Assembly: GCA_947581755.1 (NCBI GenBank)
Contig: CANPVN010000009.1
Span: 1 to 51,670 of the forward strand
Direction of reading: 5' to 3'
Source of the DNA: an uncultured Clostridia bacterium
Lineage (GTDB): Bacteria > Bacillota > Clostridia > Christensenellales > Pumilibacteraceae
DNA length: 51,670 nt
The position numbers were made by a program, and so were the translations under genes. Positions 35,251 to 44,334 of this stretch are shown one piece after another. Below the pieces are notes generated by a model. It was given only the letters and a program-made list of their open reading frames with translations, made no database searches and had not been told where the DNA came from. Numbering within the stretch: the stretch's first letter is position 1; every line of letters starts with the position of its first letter.

Positions 35251-35279
35251 TTGACTTATTCGACGGGATTTATTACAAT
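35251..35279 (+). promoter_or_regulatory. promoter of the GNAT-glnS-alaS gene run
   Basis: -35 TTGACT (35251-35256), 17 bp, -10 TACAAT (35274-35279), 14 bp after the recD2 stop. CGAATAA (35231-35237) and TTATTCG (35257-35263) form an inverted repeat that spans the -35 box. Confidence 0.65.
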
Positions 35280-35298
35280 ATAAGCGGGAGAATTTTTT

Positions 35299-35676
35299 AT
35301 GTTCGAAATTCACGAAATAACAGACGAAAACAAAATAAAGCAATGTTGCTCGAGATTTGCGATACCTTTTGCCGAAGGTTGTCGCGGTTTTATTCTCATA
35401 GACGAGGGCAAAGAAGTCGGCTTTGGCGCAATTGCGCTTAAAGGAGCCGTTGTCGAACTTATAGGTGTGGCGGTGGACCCTTCTCATCCGAGAAGTTATT
35501 GGGATCTGCTCAATCGTGCCGTACTTAACGTTGTCCGAAACTTCGAAGGTCCCATAAAGGTACACGTTACGAGCAACGATGATTATTATCTGAGTCTCGG
35601 GTTCAAAAAGACCTCGGACGGTTATGAAGTTTTAAGTCCCGACATTGACTTGTCGGGTGAATGCAAAAAGCATTGA
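35299..35676 (+). CDS. GNAT-like N-acetyltransferase, small
   Basis: A 125-residue protein with the alternating strand and helix layout of GNAT folds. RGFILIDEGKEVGFGAIAL fits strands 2-4, VVELIGVAVDPSH the central strand, and the end YYLSLGFKKTSDGYEV is a common GNAT terminus. The acetyl-CoA loop (Q/R-x-x-G-x-G/A) is not clearly present, so activity is uncertain. The substrate cannot be guessed. Shine-Dalgarno GGGAG at 35286-35290. It stops 11 bp before glnS. Confidence 0.55.
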   Translation: MFEIHEITDENKIKQCCSRFAIPFAEGCRGFILIDEGKEVGFGAIALKGAVVELIGVAVDPSHPRSYWDLLNRAVLNVVRNFEGPIKVHVTSNDDYYLSLGFKKTSDGYEVLSPDIDLSGECKKH

Positions 35677-35687
35677 GAGGTGGTTTT

Positions 35688-37307
35688 ATGGGTAATTTTA
35701 TTGAAGAAATCATAGAGAAAGATCTCGAAACGGGAAAAGTAAAAAAAGTAATAACTCGTTTTCCGCCCGAGCCTAACGGTTATCTGCACATAGGACACGC
35801 AAAATCCATTTGTCTTAACTATTATGGCACGGCAGTTAAGTACGGCGGAATATGCAATTTGCGTTTCGACGACACCAACCCCGCAAAAGAGGACGAGGAG
35901 TATTGCAATTCCATCATCGAGGACATAAAGTGGTTGGGTTGGAAAGGAGAGATCTATTATGCCTCCGATTACTTCGACAAGATGTACGAATGCGCCGTTA
36001 TTCTTATCAAAAAGGGACTCGCTTACGTTGACGATATTTCTCCCGAACAGATGAAGGAGATGCGCGGAACTCTTACCGAACCCGGCAAAGAAACCGCCAA
36101 CAGGAACCGTCCCATAGAAGAGAACTTAAAACTTTTCGAGGATATGAAAAACGGACTCGTTGCCGACGGCGCGCTTGTTTTGAGAGCCAAAATAGATATG
36201 GCGTCTCCCAACATAAATATGCGCGATCCCATAATTTACAGAGTATTGAAGGCGCATCATCACAGACAAGGCGACAAGTGGAATATCTACCCCATGTACG
36301 ATTTTGCTCATCCTCTCGAGGACGCGATCGAAGGAATAACTCATTCGATATGCACCATGGAATTTGAAGATCATCGCCCTTTGTACGATTGGGTGTTGGA
36401 GAATTGCGGATTTGAAAATCCGCCTCATCAGTATGAATTTGCTCGTCTCAATCTTACAAGAACGATAATGAGTAAACGCTATCTCAAGCGTCTTGTGGAC
36501 GGCGGAGTAGTAGACGGTTGGGACGACCCTCGAATGCCGACCATCGCGGGCTTGAGAAGGAGAGGTTATACGCCTTCGGCAATAAGGGAATTTTGCGACA
36601 GAATAGGCGTTTCCAAAGCCAACAGCGAAGTCGATGTGGCAATGTTGGAGAGTTGTATACGAGACGAACTCAATCTCACCGCCGACAGAGCGATGGCGGT
36701 TCTCGACCCCGTAGAACTTGTCATTACAAACCGTGACGACGATTATACCGAAGAACTCGAGATAGAGATAAATCCCTCAAAGCCCGAACTCGGTGTGAGA
36801 AAAGTCACAAGTTCGAACAGATATTTTATCGAAAGAGAGGATTTCAAAGTGGTTCCGCCTCCCAAATATCACAGATTGGTTGTAGGCGGCAAAGTGAGAT
36901 TGAAGGGCGGTTATATCATAGAATGTAAGAACTACGAGACCGATGGGAACGGTAACGTAACAAAAATATACGCCGAGATAATCGAAAATACAAAATCGGG
37001 CAACGATACTTCGGGCATAAAGGTAAAGGGCGTCATTCATTGGGTAAATGCCCGCGATTGCGTGGATCTCGAGGCGAGATTGTACGACTATTTGCTTGTA
37101 GACAGTACCGAAGCCAAAGATTTTTCGGAAAGGATGAATCCCGATTCGCTTAAAGTCTGCAAGGCAAAGGGCGAAAAGATACTCGGAGAGGCGCAAAAGG
37201 GCAAATCCTTCCAATTCATGAGAACGGGATATTTTTGCAGAGACATTAAGTCCGAGGGACTTGTTTATAACCTCATAGTCGGACTTAAGGACAGTTATAA
37301 AAAATAA
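35688..37307 (+). CDS. glnS: glutaminyl-tRNA synthetase
   Basis: Charges tRNA-Gln directly with glutamine. Of 539 residues, the class I motif HIGH is at 34-37 in PPEPNGYLHIGHAKS, and the KMSKS-like motif is IMSKRYL. An anticodon-binding beta-barrel region follows. Many Firmicutes lack GlnRS and use GatCAB on Glu-tRNA-Gln, so its presence is informative. I chose ATG 35688 with GAGAGG (35675-35680) upstream, matching the family's start. An in-frame ATG at 35661 lies inside the preceding gene. Confidence 0.95.
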   Translation: MGNFIEEIIEKDLETGKVKKVITRFPPEPNGYLHIGHAKSICLNYYGTAVKYGGICNLRFDDTNPAKEDEEYCNSIIEDIKWLGWKGEIYYASDYFDKMYECAVILIKKGLAYVDDISPEQMKEMRGTLTEPGKETANRNRPIEENLKLFEDMKNGLVADGALVLRAKIDMASPNINMRDPIIYRVLKAHHHRQGDKWNIYPMYDFAHPLEDAIEGITHSICTMEFEDHRPLYDWVLENCGFENPPHQYEFARLNLTRTIMSKRYLKRLVDGGVVDGWDDPRMPTIAGLRRRGYTPSAIREFCDRIGVSKANSEVDVAMLESCIRDELNLTADRAMAVLDPVELVITNRDDDYTEELEIEINPSKPELGVRKVTSSNRYFIEREDFKVVPPPKYHRLVVGGKVRLKGGYIIECKNYETDGNGNVTKIYAEIIENTKSGNDTSGIKVKGVIHWVNARDCVDLEARLYDYLLVDSTEAKDFSERMNPDSLKVCKAKGEKILGEAQKGKSFQFMRTGYFCRDIKSEGLVYNLIVGLKDSYKK

Positions 37308-37325
37308 ATTTTTCAAGGAGCGGAT

Positions 37326-39113
37326 ATGAAAACGCTTGATGCAAAAGCTTTAAGACAATTATGGTTTGATTTTTTTACCGAACGCGGACATAAAATAATA
37401 CGTTCGGCGTCGCTTATACCCGAAAACGATCCCACGGTTCTGTTTACCACGGCGGGAATGCACCCGCTCGTTCCTTACCTTCTCGGGGAAAAACATCCCG
37501 AAGGGAACCGTCTTGCCGACGTACAGAAATGCGTCAGAACGGGCGACATAGACGAAGTCGGAGACGCGGGACACTGTACGTTTTTCGAAATGTTGGGGAA
37601 TTGGTCGCTTGGCGATTATTTCAAAAGCGAAATGATCCCTTGGAGTTACGAATTTCTCACACGAAAACTCGGAATAGATAAAGACAAGTTGGCTGTCTCG
37701 GTATTTGCGGGCGACGAGGATTGTCCCGCCGATACCGCGAGCGCCGAACTGTGGGAGAAATGCGGTATTCCCAAAGAAAATATTTTCTTTCTTCCCAAGT
37801 CCAATAATTGGTGGGGACCTGCGGGAATTACAGGTCCTTGCGGTCCCGATACCGAAATGTTTATAGATACAGGCAAACCCAAATGTTCCGAGCATTGTTC
37901 TCCCGCATGCGATTGCGGCAAATATCTCGAGATCTGGAACGACGTATTTATGGAGTTCAACAAAAATGCCGACGGCAAGTACGAGCCGTTGAAGCAAAAG
38001 AATGTCGATACGGGTATGGGACTCGAAAGAACTCTGTGTATTTTACAGGGTAAAAAATCCGTTTACGAGACCGATTTATTTGCTCCCGTCATAGCGAAAA
38101 TCTCTTCCCTTTGCGGAAAGAGTTACGGCGAGGACGAAAATATCACCAAAGCGATGAGAATAGTAGCCGACCACGTCAGAACTTCGGTGTTTATGATAGG
38201 CGACGAGAAAGGAGTGGTTTGCTCCAACGTCGATCAGGGATATATTTTAAGGCGATTGTTAAGACGAGCGATCCGCTATTCCAAGACGCTTGAACTTCCG
38301 CCGCACAGTCTCGTTTCGATAGCCGACGCGGTTTTGGAGATTTACGACGGTGTTTATCCCGAACTTAACGAAAATGCAGATAAAATAAGGGATGAAATAG
38401 CGAGAGAAGAGGAACGCTTCGAGCATACCTTACAGGGCGGAATAAAAGAATTCGAAAAACTCAGGACTTATCTTGTAGGCGATACGATAAGCGGAAAAGC
38501 GGCATTCAAACTCTACGATACTTACGGTTTCCCTATTGAAATGACCGTCGAACTTGCCGCCGAAAACGGACTCAAAGTCAATGTAGAGGACTTTGAAAAG
38601 GCGTTTAAGGAGCATCAGGAAAAGAGCCATCAGGGAGCGGAACAAAAATTCAAGGGCGGACTTGCCGACAATACCGAAAAGACCGCGAGATTGCATACCG
38701 CAACTCACCTTATGCACAAAGCCTTGAAAGAAGTTTTGCATGACGAAAACGCAAATCAAAAGGGTAGCAACATCACCGAAGAAAGATTGAGATTCGACTT
38801 TACTTTTCCGCGTCCGCTTACTCCCGAAGAGATTCGCGCGGTAGAGGATAAGGTGAACGAGGCTATACAGGCGGACGTAGAGATAGTCTGCGAAGAGATG
38901 ACCGTAGACGAGGCGAGAAAACGCGGAGCGGTGGGACTGTTCGCTTCCAAATACGGAGAGAAAGTCAAAGTCTATACCATGGGCAAATACTCCATGGAGA
39001 TATGCGGAGGACCTCACGCAAAACGCACGGGAGAACTCGGCAAATTCAAAATTATAAAAGAGCAATCTTCGAGCGCGGGAGTAAGGCGAATAAAGGCAAT
39101 TCTCGAAGAGTAA
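37326..39113 (+). CDS. alaS: alanyl-tRNA synthetase, short form without C-Ala domain
   Basis: Charges tRNA-Ala and carries an editing site. Of 595 residues, the class II catalytic core has LIPENDPTVLFTTAGMHPLV and GHCTFFEMLGNWSLGDYFK (83-100). A tRNA-recognition helical region follows. The editing domain has zinc ligands H457, H461, C560 and H564 (HTATH, CGGPH). The protein stops right after the editing domain, whereas typical bacterial AlaRS has about 870-880 residues with a C-Ala domain. A cysteine cluster (C187, C191, C195, C197) in the catalytic domain may bind zinc. Shine-Dalgarno AAGGAG sits just upstream, 18 bp after glnS. A normal stop ends it, with no sign of a frameshift in the next 15 bp. 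Confidence 0.92.
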   Translation: MKTLDAKALRQLWFDFFTERGHKIIRSASLIPENDPTVLFTTAGMHPLVPYLLGEKHPEGNRLADVQKCVRTGDIDEVGDAGHCTFFEMLGNWSLGDYFKSEMIPWSYEFLTRKLGIDKDKLAVSVFAGDEDCPADTASAELWEKCGIPKENIFFLPKSNNWWGPAGITGPCGPDTEMFIDTGKPKCSEHCSPACDCGKYLEIWNDVFMEFNKNADGKYEPLKQKNVDTGMGLERTLCILQGKKSVYETDLFAPVIAKISSLCGKSYGEDENITKAMRIVADHVRTSVFMIGDEKGVVCSNVDQGYILRRLLRRAIRYSKTLELPPHSLVSIADAVLEIYDGVYPELNENADKIRDEIAREEERFEHTLQGGIKEFEKLRTYLVGDTISGKAAFKLYDTYGFPIEMTVELAAENGLKVNVEDFEKAFKEHQEKSHQGAEQKFKGGLADNTEKTARLHTATHLMHKALKEVLHDENANQKGSNITEERLRFDFTFPRPLTPEEIRAVEDKVNEAIQADVEIVCEEMTVDEARKRGAVGLFASKYGEKVKVYTMGKYSMEICGGPHAKRTGELGKFKIIKEQSSSAGVRRIKAILEE

Positions 39114-39128
39114 AAAAGGAGGCTTACT

Positions 39129-40091
39129 ATGAATGTTTCGGTTTTGGGATGCGGAAGATGGGGTTCTTTTCTTGCTTGGTATTCCAACTATAAGGGATAC
39201 AAGACAATAAGTTTCGGCAGAAAGGGTTCTCCGAGTTACGAAGTCCTGAAAAATACAGGCAGAAACGAATGGGTGGAATTGAATCCCAATATAGAGTTGT
39301 GCTGCGACCTCGAAAGAGCCGTTACGACAGCCGATATAATAATAATTTCCATAAGTTCTCAAGGATTGAGGGACTTCTTCAAAGAGATAACAAAGTATGA
39401 CGTCAAAGACAAATATTTTATTCTCTGCATGAAGGGCGTGGAACTCAACAGCGGCAAACGCCTTTCCGAAGTGGCGATAGAGAGCGGAATAGCAAAGGAT
39501 CGTATCGCGGTATGGGTAGGTCCGGGACATATTCAGGAGTTTACCCGCGGCAGACCTAATTGTATGGTTATAGACTCTTATTCGAGTGAACTTACGATAA
39601 AACTCATCGATATTTTCAAGAGCAATCTCATAAGATTTTATCGCGGCAACGATATCATCGGTACCGAGATAGGCGCGGCGACGAAGAACATTATGGGAAT
39701 AGTTGCGGGAGCGCTCGACGGAATGGATCTCGTTACCATGAAGGGCGCGCTTATGGCTCGTGGAAGCAGAGAAGTGGGACGTCTCATAAAAGCGCTCGGC
39801 GGCAATGAATTTTCGGCATACGGACTTTGCCATTTGGGAGATTACGAAACGACTCTGTTTTCGCAACACAGCCACAATCGTAGATGGGGAGAGTCTTTCG
39901 TCAAAGGCGAAAAATTCGAAAAACTCGCAGAGGGCGTGACCACGGCTCAGGCTATAAGTCAACTTGCAAAAAAAGTCGGCGTTGATATGCCTATCACAGA
40001 CGCCGTTTGCACGATGATATCCAAAGAAAAGACTCCCGATGAAATTTTGACTCAACTCTTTGGCAGAGAACTCAAAACGGAATTTTATTGA
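39129..40091 (+). CDS. gpsA: NAD(P)-dependent glycerol-3-phosphate dehydrogenase
   Basis: Makes sn-glycerol-3-phosphate for phospholipid synthesis, which links it to pgsA elsewhere in the window. Of 320 residues, the Rossmann motif GCGRWG is at 7-12, and a conserved Lys lies in the CMKGVEL stretch. GTEIGAATKNIMGIVAGALDG is the catalytic-domain signature. The usual GLGDL-x-x-T-C-T-S-x-x-SRN loop reads GLCHLGDYETTLFSQHSHNR here, a divergent variant. Shine-Dalgarno AAGGAGG upstream. It shares one base with the next gene. Confidence 0.9.
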   Translation: MNVSVLGCGRWGSFLAWYSNYKGYKTISFGRKGSPSYEVLKNTGRNEWVELNPNIELCCDLERAVTTADIIIISISSQGLRDFFKEITKYDVKDKYFILCMKGVELNSGKRLSEVAIESGIAKDRIAVWVGPGHIQEFTRGRPNCMVIDSYSSELTIKLIDIFKSNLIRFYRGNDIIGTEIGAATKNIMGIVAGALDGMDLVTMKGALMARGSREVGRLIKALGGNEFSAYGLCHLGDYETTLFSQHSHNRRWGESFVKGEKFEKLAEGVTTAQAISQLAKKVGVDMPITDAVCTMISKEKTPDEILTQLFGRELKTEFY

Positions 40092-41452
40092 TGAATTTAC
40101 CTCGGGATTACATAGCCCGAATGAAACGGATTTTGGGCGACGAGTACGAAAAGTATGCAGCGGCAACGGATGAAGTTCCTTGCCGTGCTTTTCACGTTAA
40201 CACCAAAAAATCGGGGTGGAAAACATTATATGAAAAGAGCGATATTTTCGGAGAACTCATTCCTTACACCGATAACGGATTTTTGTATAACGGCGGAGCG
40301 GGAATAGGTTTTACGCCTGCTCATCATTCGGGACTTGTCTATATGCAGGAACCTTCTGCCATGCTTGCGGTGTCTGCGTGCGACTGCGAAGGAGCCAAAT
40401 ATATATTGGATTTATGCGCAGCGCCGGGCGGAAAGAGCAGTCAGTTGGCAAGTAAAATGACGGGCGGAGTCTTGTTCGCAAATGAAACGGTACCCGACAG
40501 AGCGCAGATATTGGCAAGAAATATCGAGCGTATGGGCTATCGGAATGTCGTGGTTACGCGCAACAGTCCCGAAGATTATGCAAATAAAATGCCCGAGTTT
40601 TTCGATATCGTACTCGTGGATGCGCCTTGTTCGGGAGAGGGTATGATGAGGAAGGAACCCGAAGCGGTGTCTCAATGGTCTCCGACGCTTGTCTCTTCAT
40701 GTGCGGCAAGACAGAAAAACATTCTCGACAGCGCGCATATCGCGCTCAAAGAGGGCGGAATTATCGTGTATTCCACATGCACTTTTTCCACCGAGGAAAA
40801 CGAAGAGATAGGCTCTTATATGGTTTCGGAGTACGGTTACGAGGTTATGCCCGTAAACGCGACGATAAAAGAATTTACGCGCGCGGGAGTTGCTGAGTTT
40901 TGCAAGGGCTTCGACAGAGAGAACGTAAGACGCTTTTATCCCTATCTCGGATCGGGAGAGGGACAGAGTTTTGCCGTATTGAGAAAGCCCGACGAGGGCG
41001 GAAAAACATTCGGAAGAAAGTTCAAAGCCTGTAAAACCAAAAAGGATAAAGCGACCGAGGAATTTATCGGCAAATATACGAATATCGATTGTAAAGATAT
41101 TCTTTTCGACGGCAAATATTATTTTTTGCCTGCATTCGGTTTCGACGCGGGACTCAATGTGATTTTCGACGGCGTGAGACTCGGCGAAAGCGACGGGAAG
41201 CGGTTTATTCCTCATCATCATTTCTTTTCCGCTCTTCCCGAGGAGTTTATTATTCGATGCGAGGCGGACGACAAAACCGCAGAGCGGTATCTTGCGGGAC
41301 TCGAAACGGAAAATGCAAATACGGGGTGGGGAGTTTATACCTATTGCGGAGCGGGACTCGGCGGTTTCAAGGCTTCGGGCGGCGTGGCAAAAAATCATTA
41401 TCCCAAAGGATTGAGGAATACGAACTACAATTCCAAGAAAACACTTGCATAA
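40091..41452 (+). CDS. RsmF-type rRNA (cytosine-C5) methyltransferase
   Basis: A NOL1/NOP2/Sun family m5C methyltransferase of 453 residues. The SAM site is ILDLCAAPGGKSSQLA. The two catalytic Cys are in VDAPCSGEGMMRK and VYSTCTFSTEENE. The C-terminal part (from about 290) resembles the RsmF/YebU extension that binds RNA, so RsmF-type is favoured over RsmB. I chose ATG 40091, which overlaps the gpsA stop as TGATG; a TTG three bases earlier is also in frame. The position it modifies is not known from sequence. Confidence 0.88.
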   Translation: MNLPRDYIARMKRILGDEYEKYAAATDEVPCRAFHVNTKKSGWKTLYEKSDIFGELIPYTDNGFLYNGGAGIGFTPAHHSGLVYMQEPSAMLAVSACDCEGAKYILDLCAAPGGKSSQLASKMTGGVLFANETVPDRAQILARNIERMGYRNVVVTRNSPEDYANKMPEFFDIVLVDAPCSGEGMMRKEPEAVSQWSPTLVSSCAARQKNILDSAHIALKEGGIIVYSTCTFSTEENEEIGSYMVSEYGYEVMPVNATIKEFTRAGVAEFCKGFDRENVRRFYPYLGSGEGQSFAVLRKPDEGGKTFGRKFKACKTKKDKATEEFIGKYTNIDCKDILFDGKYYFLPAFGFDAGLNVIFDGVRLGESDGKRFIPHHHFFSALPEEFIIRCEADDKTAERYLAGLETENANTGWGVYTYCGAGLGGFKASGGVAKNHYPKGLRNTNYNSKKTLA

Positions 41453-41473
41453 AATCAAAAGGTGTGTTACAAT
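41445..41473 (+). promoter_or_regulatory. promoter of glnA
   Basis: -35 TTGCAT (41445-41450), 17 bp, extended -10 TGT-TACAAT (41468-41473). The -35 box overlaps the stop codon of the previous gene. A small palindrome CTTAA-T-TTAAG (41498-41508) lies in the leader before the Shine-Dalgarno AAGGAG. I saw no clear GlnR site. Confidence 0.6.
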
Positions 41474-41528
41474 ATACTTCGAGCGTATAAAAGCACACTT
41501 AATTTAAGCACATAAACAAGGAGACACT

Positions 41529-42959
41529 ATGTTTCAAAATTCAGAGCAAGTTTTGTCATTTTGCAAAGAAAACGAAATCGAGATGATTGATTTCAAAATG
41601 GTTGACCTCTATGGAAGATGGAGGCATATAACCATACCCGTAGGCCGTTTCAACAAAGATACGATGAAATACGGCATCGGCTTCGACGGTTCCAATTACG
41701 GATATGCTCCTGTAGAAAACAGCGATATGGTATTCATACCCGATTTATCGTCCGCTGTGATAGACCCTTATGCCGAGATTCCCACTCTTACCATGATAGG
41801 CGATGTACAAGTCATAGGCAAGAACAATTATGCCTTTGATCAATATCCCCGAAACGTAGCGGCAGCGGCTTTGGAATATATGAAAAAGTCGGGAATTGCA
41901 GACAGAATGATTATAGGCCCCGAATATGAATTTCATATTTTCGATCATGAAAGCCACGAGATTACCAAGAACACTATATCTTCCACCGTCGATACTTGGG
42001 AAGCAGGCTGGAATTCCGCAGTAAACGACGGCACCAATCAAGGGTATCACCTCGAAGGACAAGACGGATATCATGCCTCTCAGCCTCAGGATATAAATTA
42101 TGATTTAAGAAGCAAGATGTGTATGGTTCTCGAAGAAATGGGAGTCAAGGTAAAGTATCATCATCATGAAGTAGGCGGCTCGGGGCAAATGGAAATAGAG
42201 GTGGAACTTGACGACATGCTCAAGATGGCGGATGATACGATGATCGCGAAATATGTTATAAAGAACGAAGCGATACGCAACGGAAAGACTGCTACGTTTA
42301 TGCCCAAACCCTTATATAACGAAGCGGGAAACGGAATGCATGTACATATGTTGTTGATGAAAGACGGAAAACCTTTGTTCTATGACGAGAAAGGATACAG
42401 CAACCTTAGTCAGACGGCATTGTACTTTATCGGCGGATTATTGAAACATGCCGCGTCTTTATGCGCGTTTACAAATCCTTCCACCAATTCTTACAAGCGA
42501 CTTGTTCCGGGATTCGAGGCGCCCGTTACGATAGGTTACGCGACGGCGAACAGAAGTTCGGTAATAAGAATACCCGCTTATGCAAAGTCTCCCGATAAAA
42601 AGCGTTTCGAACTCAGAAATCCCGATGCGACCTGCAACCCTTATTATGCGTATGCGGCAATACTTATGGCGGGTCTTGACGGAATAGAGAAGGAGATCGA
42701 CCCCTCGAAGTGCGGTTGGGGACCTTTCGATTTCAATCTTTTCGACTTATCGCCCGAAGAGCAAAAGAAGATTCAGCATCTTCCCGAAAGTTTGGGAGAA
42801 GCGCTCGACGCATTGGAAAGAGATCATGAATACCTTACCAAGGCGGGCGTGTTCCCCGAGAGACTCATAGAAATATGGCTCGAGAAAAAGAGAGCCGAAC
42901 TCAAGAAGATAAACGGAATTCCTCATCCCGTTGAATTCAAATTATATTTTGATTTATAA
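41529..42959 (+). CDS. glnA: glutamine synthetase type I
   Basis: Fixes ammonium onto glutamate. Of 476 residues, it contains the GSI signatures GFDGSNYG (51-58), metal-site Glu in GPEYEFHIF (130-138), HHHEVGGSGQMEIE (211-224), GNGMHVHM and PNRSS-like ANRSSVIRIP. The C-terminus PHPVEFKLYFDL and the length resemble the beta subtype. At the place of the E. coli adenylylation Tyr397 (NLYDL) this protein has NLFDL, with Phe405. Control by adenylylation is therefore unlikely. Glutamine also feeds PyrG and GlnRS in this window. Confidence 0.96.
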   Translation: MFQNSEQVLSFCKENEIEMIDFKMVDLYGRWRHITIPVGRFNKDTMKYGIGFDGSNYGYAPVENSDMVFIPDLSSAVIDPYAEIPTLTMIGDVQVIGKNNYAFDQYPRNVAAAALEYMKKSGIADRMIIGPEYEFHIFDHESHEITKNTISSTVDTWEAGWNSAVNDGTNQGYHLEGQDGYHASQPQDINYDLRSKMCMVLEEMGVKVKYHHHEVGGSGQMEIEVELDDMLKMADDTMIAKYVIKNEAIRNGKTATFMPKPLYNEAGNGMHVHMLLMKDGKPLFYDEKGYSNLSQTALYFIGGLLKHAASLCAFTNPSTNSYKRLVPGFEAPVTIGYATANRSSVIRIPAYAKSPDKKRFELRNPDATCNPYYAYAAILMAGLDGIEKEIDPSKCGWGPFDFNLFDLSPEEQKKIQHLPESLGEALDALERDHEYLTKAGVFPERLIEIWLEKKRAELKKINGIPHPVEFKLYFDL

Positions 42960-42974
42960 GATTGGAGATAAAAA

Positions 42975-44279
42975 ATGTACAGAGAAAAATTTATTACAGT
43001 AGAACAAGCGCTCGGACTTGTAAAAGACAATTACAAAATATCCGTTGCCGACGGTCCCGTGGAGCCTCAGGCATTTTTGAGCAATTTGCATACCATTCTC
43101 GATAAGGTAAAGAACACCGAGATTTGGATGTGCCTTACTATGAGGAGTTATCCTTTCTTCGAAATGCCCGAATACGGCAACAATATCCGTATAAATACCA
43201 TTTATATGTCCAAGCCTACGCGAGACGCTATGGAGTGTCTCAACACCGTTTCCTATGTGCCTACGCACCTCAGAAAATCGGCGATTACAATTTGCGCTCA
43301 AAGGGATCCCGATATATTCGTCGGAACATGTACGCCTCCCGTCAACGGCAAGGTATCTTTGGGACTCAGCAATATATATTCGCTCGATGTTATGAAGAAG
43401 GCAAAGACCGTAGTTATGGAAGTAAACCCCAATATGCCTTACACTTACGGAGACACCGAAATATCCGTGGACGATATAGACTATTTTGTCGAAGTCGATT
43501 TCCCCATGGTATACGATATAACCGCTCCCATCAATGAAAGGGACCGTATAATAGGCGAACATATTTCAAAATATATTAATGACGGAGATTGCTTGCAAAT
43601 AGGAATAGGTTCTATTCCCAACTCCGTTGTGTCTTTTCTTTCGACAAAGAAAGATTTGGGCGTTCATACCGAACTTTTGGGAGACGGACTTGCGGGACTT
43701 GCCGAGCAGGGAATTATAAACGGAAGTCACAAGACCATAAACAAAGGCAAGATAGTTACGAGTATAGTTTTGGGTACCGACAAGGTATATAAATATGTGG
43801 ATCATAACAAGGACGTAATGGTTATGTCTTGCAGTTATGTCAACGGGTATGCGACATTGGCTCAAAACAGGAATCAAGTTTCCATAAACACCAGCATAGA
43901 AGTGGATCTTACGGGACAATGTTGTTCCGAGTCTTTCGGTTCTCGTCAATACAGCGGAACAGGCGGACAGGCGGATACCGCAATCGGAACGCAAATGGCG
44001 GAAGGAGGCAAGGCGTTTATAGCCCTTTATTCGACGACCAATGCCCGACAAAAGGACGGAACGAGAAAGGAAGTAAGTAAAATCGTTCCTCAACTTAAAC
44101 CCGGCGCGACGGTTTCTTTGTCGAGAAACGACTTGCAATATCTTGTCACGGAATACGGAGTTGTATATTTGAGAGGATTGAGCGTTTCAGACAGAGCTAA
44201 GGCAATAATCTCGATTGCCGCGCCGCAGTATCGCGATCAACTTTATTGTCAGGCTAAGGAATTGGGATTGATAAAATAA
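42975..44279 (+). CDS. class I CoA-transferase (acetate/butyrate or 4-hydroxybutyrate type)
   Basis: A 434-residue acetyl-CoA hydrolase/transferase family protein. The catalytic Glu lies in SINTSIEVDLTGQ, followed by GSRQYSGTGGQAD, the substrate-loop signature of butyryl-CoA:acetate and 4-hydroxybutyrate CoA-transferases. LQIGIGSIPNSV and LGDGLAGL are further family motifs. It could complete butyrate or propionate formation in fermentation, but the substrate cannot be set without comparison. Nothing nearby encodes the rest of such a pathway. It lies 15 bp after glnA with Shine-Dalgarno GGAG. Confidence 0.85.
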   Translation: MYREKFITVEQALGLVKDNYKISVADGPVEPQAFLSNLHTILDKVKNTEIWMCLTMRSYPFFEMPEYGNNIRINTIYMSKPTRDAMECLNTVSYVPTHLRKSAITICAQRDPDIFVGTCTPPVNGKVSLGLSNIYSLDVMKKAKTVVMEVNPNMPYTYGDTEISVDDIDYFVEVDFPMVYDITAPINERDRIIGEHISKYINDGDCLQIGIGSIPNSVVSFLSTKKDLGVHTELLGDGLAGLAEQGIINGSHKTINKGKIVTSIVLGTDKVYKYVDHNKDVMVMSCSYVNGYATLAQNRNQVSINTSIEVDLTGQCCSESFGSRQYSGTGGQADTAIGTQMAEGGKAFIALYSTTNARQKDGTRKEVSKIVPQLKPGATVSLSRNDLQYLVTEYGVVYLRGLSVSDRAKAIISIAAPQYRDQLYCQAKELGLIK

Positions 44280-44285
44280 GTTACC

Positions 44286-44317
44286 AAAGAGATGCGGTAC
44301 TCTTCGCATCTCTTTTT
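44286..44317 (+). terminator. terminator after the CoA-transferase gene
   Basis: AAAGAGATGCG (44286-44296) pairs exactly with CGCATCTCTTT (44305-44315), loop of 8, and the T run continues to 44317. It starts 6 bp after the stop. The phosphoglucomutase Shine-Dalgarno (CGGAGGAG) comes right after. Confidence 0.88.
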
Positions 44318-44334
44318 AAAAAACGGAGGAGACT

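Noticed and set aside
35238..35298. T-box leader for glnS or alaS
   Set aside because: The leader is about 15 nt long and alaS follows glnS by 18 bp. Neither has room for a T-box specifier and antiterminator.
38430..40166. Long minus-strand open frame of 578 codons across alaS and gpsA
   Set aside because: It is antisense to two well-supported genes, lacks a ribosome site and resembles no protein family. It arises from the codon bias of the real genes. Similar long antisense frames at 2456-3616, 32973-34379 and 19497-20147 were rejected for the same reason.
41453..41528. GlnR operator at glnA
   Set aside because: TGTTACAATATAC resembles half of the Bacillus TGTNA-N7-TNACA site, but the second half is absent.
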